Assembly (NCBI GenBank): GCA_027858795.1
Contig: JAQICF010000211.1
Coordinates: 1 to 7,079, forward strand
Source: Candidatus Delongbacteria bacterium
GTDB taxonomy: Bacteria > Delongbacteria > UBA4055
Length of the DNA: 7,079 bases
Reading direction: 5' to 3'
Position numbers and translations under genes: made by a program. The notes below the pieces were generated by a model that was given only the letters and a program-made list of their open reading frames with translations, was not told the origin of the DNA and did no database searches. Positions 5,876-7,079 of this stretch are shown here, one piece after another (the first letter of the stretch is position 1; each line of letters begins with the position of its first letter).

Positions 5876-6871
5876 CTAATTCAAAAACATCAGTACCATT
5901 GCACTGGTAAAAGCTATCTGCAAGACAAATACCAAACTTGCAATTAATAAAGCGGATTTTCCATCTTTCAATATACTGTTAAAAGTGATCTTCATTCCTA
6001 CCCCGGCCATTGCGACAATAAGCGAATAATGACTAATCCTGCTTAGAATATAAATGTAATTCTGAGGAAGTAGTTGGAAGGTTGGAATTAAAGAGAACAG
6101 AATAAATCCAATAATAAATAAAGGTACACCTTGTTTTTTGATAGCTTTTCCATCAGAACTGTTTTTATTCTTTCGAGCAAAAGCATAAATAAGAACAAGA
6201 ACAACAGGAGTAAGCATTAAAACCCGGACCATTTTCACAATCGTTGCTGTTTGACCCACTGACTCATTGACTGAGAAACCTGATGCAATTACTTGACCAA
6301 CAGCTTGCAAAGTATTCCCTATCAGAACACCGGAGCCAACATCGTCCAGCTTCAAAATAAACGTGGCTATCAAGGGTAACACGAACATTCCGATCGTACC
6401 CAGAAAATTAACAATCCCTACAGAAAGTCCAACCTTTTCTTCGGATACTCCAACTATATCTTTAGTTGCGGCAATAGCAGAGCTACCACAGATTGCATTT
6501 CCAATTCCAAGTAGAAGAGCAAACCTTTTTTCAAATTTGAATATTTTAGCCATTATAAGTGATGATGAGATTGTAAAAATCACACCAATTATAACTATCA
6601 AGATAGAGTTGATTCCAAGCTCTTTCAAGATCAGGAAGTTTAAATTTACTCCCATAAAAACAACTGCAAAAGATAGAAGGTGATTCGAACTGAAATTTAT
6701 ACCACTCTCATACTTTTTCCCGGGTTTTATCAGATTTCTTACTAAAAGTCCAAGGACAATAGATAAACTAATCGTACCAATGGAAAGATTTGGGCTTAAG
6801 ATAATAGCAAATACGCCTATCAGGATACAGAGAAGGAAACCCTGTGAGCGTTGTTTAAGTGTTTTAATCAT
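5876..6871 (-). CDS. yeiH: YeiH/UPF0324 family integral membrane protein (putative sulfate exporter family)
   Basis: A 331-residue inner-membrane protein with about ten hydrophobic helices, the usual length for the UPF0324 (Cons_hypoth698) family. Family-type motifs are GNAICGSSAIAA (124-135), the matching half-repeat GNTLQAVGQVIASG (185-198), TATIVKMVRVLML (208-220) and AMAGVGMKI (287-295) near the C-terminus. The paired glycine-rich motifs suggest an inverted-repeat transporter fold. Family members are often annotated as putative sulfate exporters, but to my knowledge this function is weakly supported, so treat the substrate as open. The start at 6871 is the only methionine ahead of the first helix; the preceding bases (ACAAAGTT) show no clear Shine-Dalgarno motif, and a strong promoter ends only about 10 nt upstream. 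The stop is TAG. No intrinsic terminator was seen after it. No LysR-type regulator, often adjacent in other genomes, is present in the window. Confidence 0.9.
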   Translation of the reverse strand: MIKTLKQRSQGFLLCILIGVFAIILSPNLSIGTISLSIVLGLLVRNLIKPGKKYESGINFSSNHLLSFAVVFMGVNLNFLILKELGINSILIVIIGVIFTISSSLIMAKIFKFEKRFALLLGIGNAICGSSAIAATKDIVGVSEEKVGLSVGIVNFLGTIGMFVLPLIATFILKLDDVGSGVLIGNTLQAVGQVIASGFSVNESVGQTATIVKMVRVLMLTPVVLVLIYAFARKNKNSSDGKAIKKQGVPLFIIGFILFSLIPTFQLLPQNYIYILSRISHYSLIVAMAGVGMKITFNSILKDGKSALLIASLVFVLQIAFTSAMVLMFLN

Positions 6872-6880
6872 AACTTTGTT

Positions 6881-6909
6881 ATTTTAGTTTTATTTAATCG
6901 TAAAGTCAA
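6881..6909 (-). promoter_or_regulatory. Sigma70-like promoter of the yeiH-like gene
   Basis: On the minus strand TTGACT (6904-6909) and TAAAAT (6881-6886) are separated by exactly 17 nt, five of six matches each. The predicted start, near 6874-6876, is 3-5 nt before the ATG at 6871, giving a nearly leaderless mRNA, in line with the missing ribosome-binding motif. A second possibility is an extended -10, TGCTATGAT, at 6917-6925, which would leave a leader of about 39 nt but has no good -35. Confidence 0.6.
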
Positions 6910-6975
6910 TACTTTTATCATAGCAAAACACAATATTTTTTGATATTATTAAATTCAAACAAATAAGGATGAATT

Positions 6976-7079
6976 ATGAAAAATTATATTATTTCACTTT
7001 TGATTATCATTTCAATGACCTTTGCAGGAAATTATAAACTTCCTCCCAAAGCTATATTGGATGTTTTTGAAGCACCTCA
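6976..7079 (+). CDS. Secreted protein, 5' fragment; probably an S9-family (prolyl oligopeptidase-like) peptidase
   Basis: Only 34 codons lie in the window. They encode a classic signal peptide: a lysine at residue 2, a hydrophobic core (about 4-16) and a likely cleavage site after Ala17 (TFA before GN). The mature start reads YKLPPKAILDVFEAP (20-34). Many secreted S9 peptidases of Gram-negative bacteria begin with a tyrosine, a PP pair, an I-x-D stretch and an AP a few residues later, just ahead of the beta-propeller. The match is suggestive but short, and no catalytic residues are visible. AAGGA at 6965-6969 stands 6 nt before the ATG, which fixes the start well. The gene is divergent from the yeiH-like gene and shares a gap of 104 bp with it; I could not pick a convincing promoter for it there. 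Confidence 0.6.
   Translation, partial: MKNYIISLLIIISMTFAGNYKLPPKAILDVFEAP

Overview
This AT-rich window carries eight protein-coding genes, two of them cut by the window ends, packed with little intergenic space. Shine-Dalgarno-like AGGA/GGAG motifs precede most starts and the promoters look sigma70-like. The last gene has a Gram-negative-style signal peptide followed by what resembles the start of an S9-family peptidase. The host is probably a low-GC Gram-negative bacterium, perhaps of the Fibrobacteres-Chlorobi-Bacteroidetes neighbourhood; this is inference, because no rRNA or lineage marker is present.

Layout. (1) Positions 1-348 (+): C-terminal end of a major facilitator transporter, converging on the next unit with overlapping stop codons. 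(2) Positions 345-4113 (-): a four-gene operon read right to left, consisting of a short YtrA-type GntR repressor, an ABC ATPase whose start overlaps the repressor gene by 11 bp, and two paralogous polytopic membrane proteins of about 400 residues that both begin MKAYLQ. Gaps inside the operon are -11, 13 and 14 bp. A consensus -35 (TTGACA) is followed directly by a perfect inverted repeat, GTGTATT-N8-AATACAC, covering the -10 region. This is a plausible autoregulatory operator. (3) Positions 4201-4246: two adjacent perfect hairpins in the gap between the operon and recQ, possibly a REP-like element. (4) Positions 4256-5755 (-): a compact RecQ helicase with the zinc cysteines and an HRDC domain but no room for the RQC winged helix, with its own good promoter. 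(5) Positions 5876-6871 (-): a YeiH/UPF0324 membrane protein whose best promoter would give a nearly leaderless mRNA. (6) Position 6976 to the end (+): first 34 codons of a secreted protein, probably an S9-type peptidase.

Functionally the operon is a complete YtrABCD-type ABC module: sensor-less repressor, ATPase and paired permeases. In Firmicutes such modules are linked to cell-envelope stress or peptide-antibiotic response; the substrate here cannot be read from sequence. The recQ, yeiH-like and peptidase genes are separate units with no evident functional link to it. I found no phage, CRISPR, tRNA, rRNA or insertion-sequence genes, and no clearly new system. The most distinctive items are the operator/promoter arrangement, the duplicated permeases, the short RecQ architecture and the twin hairpins.
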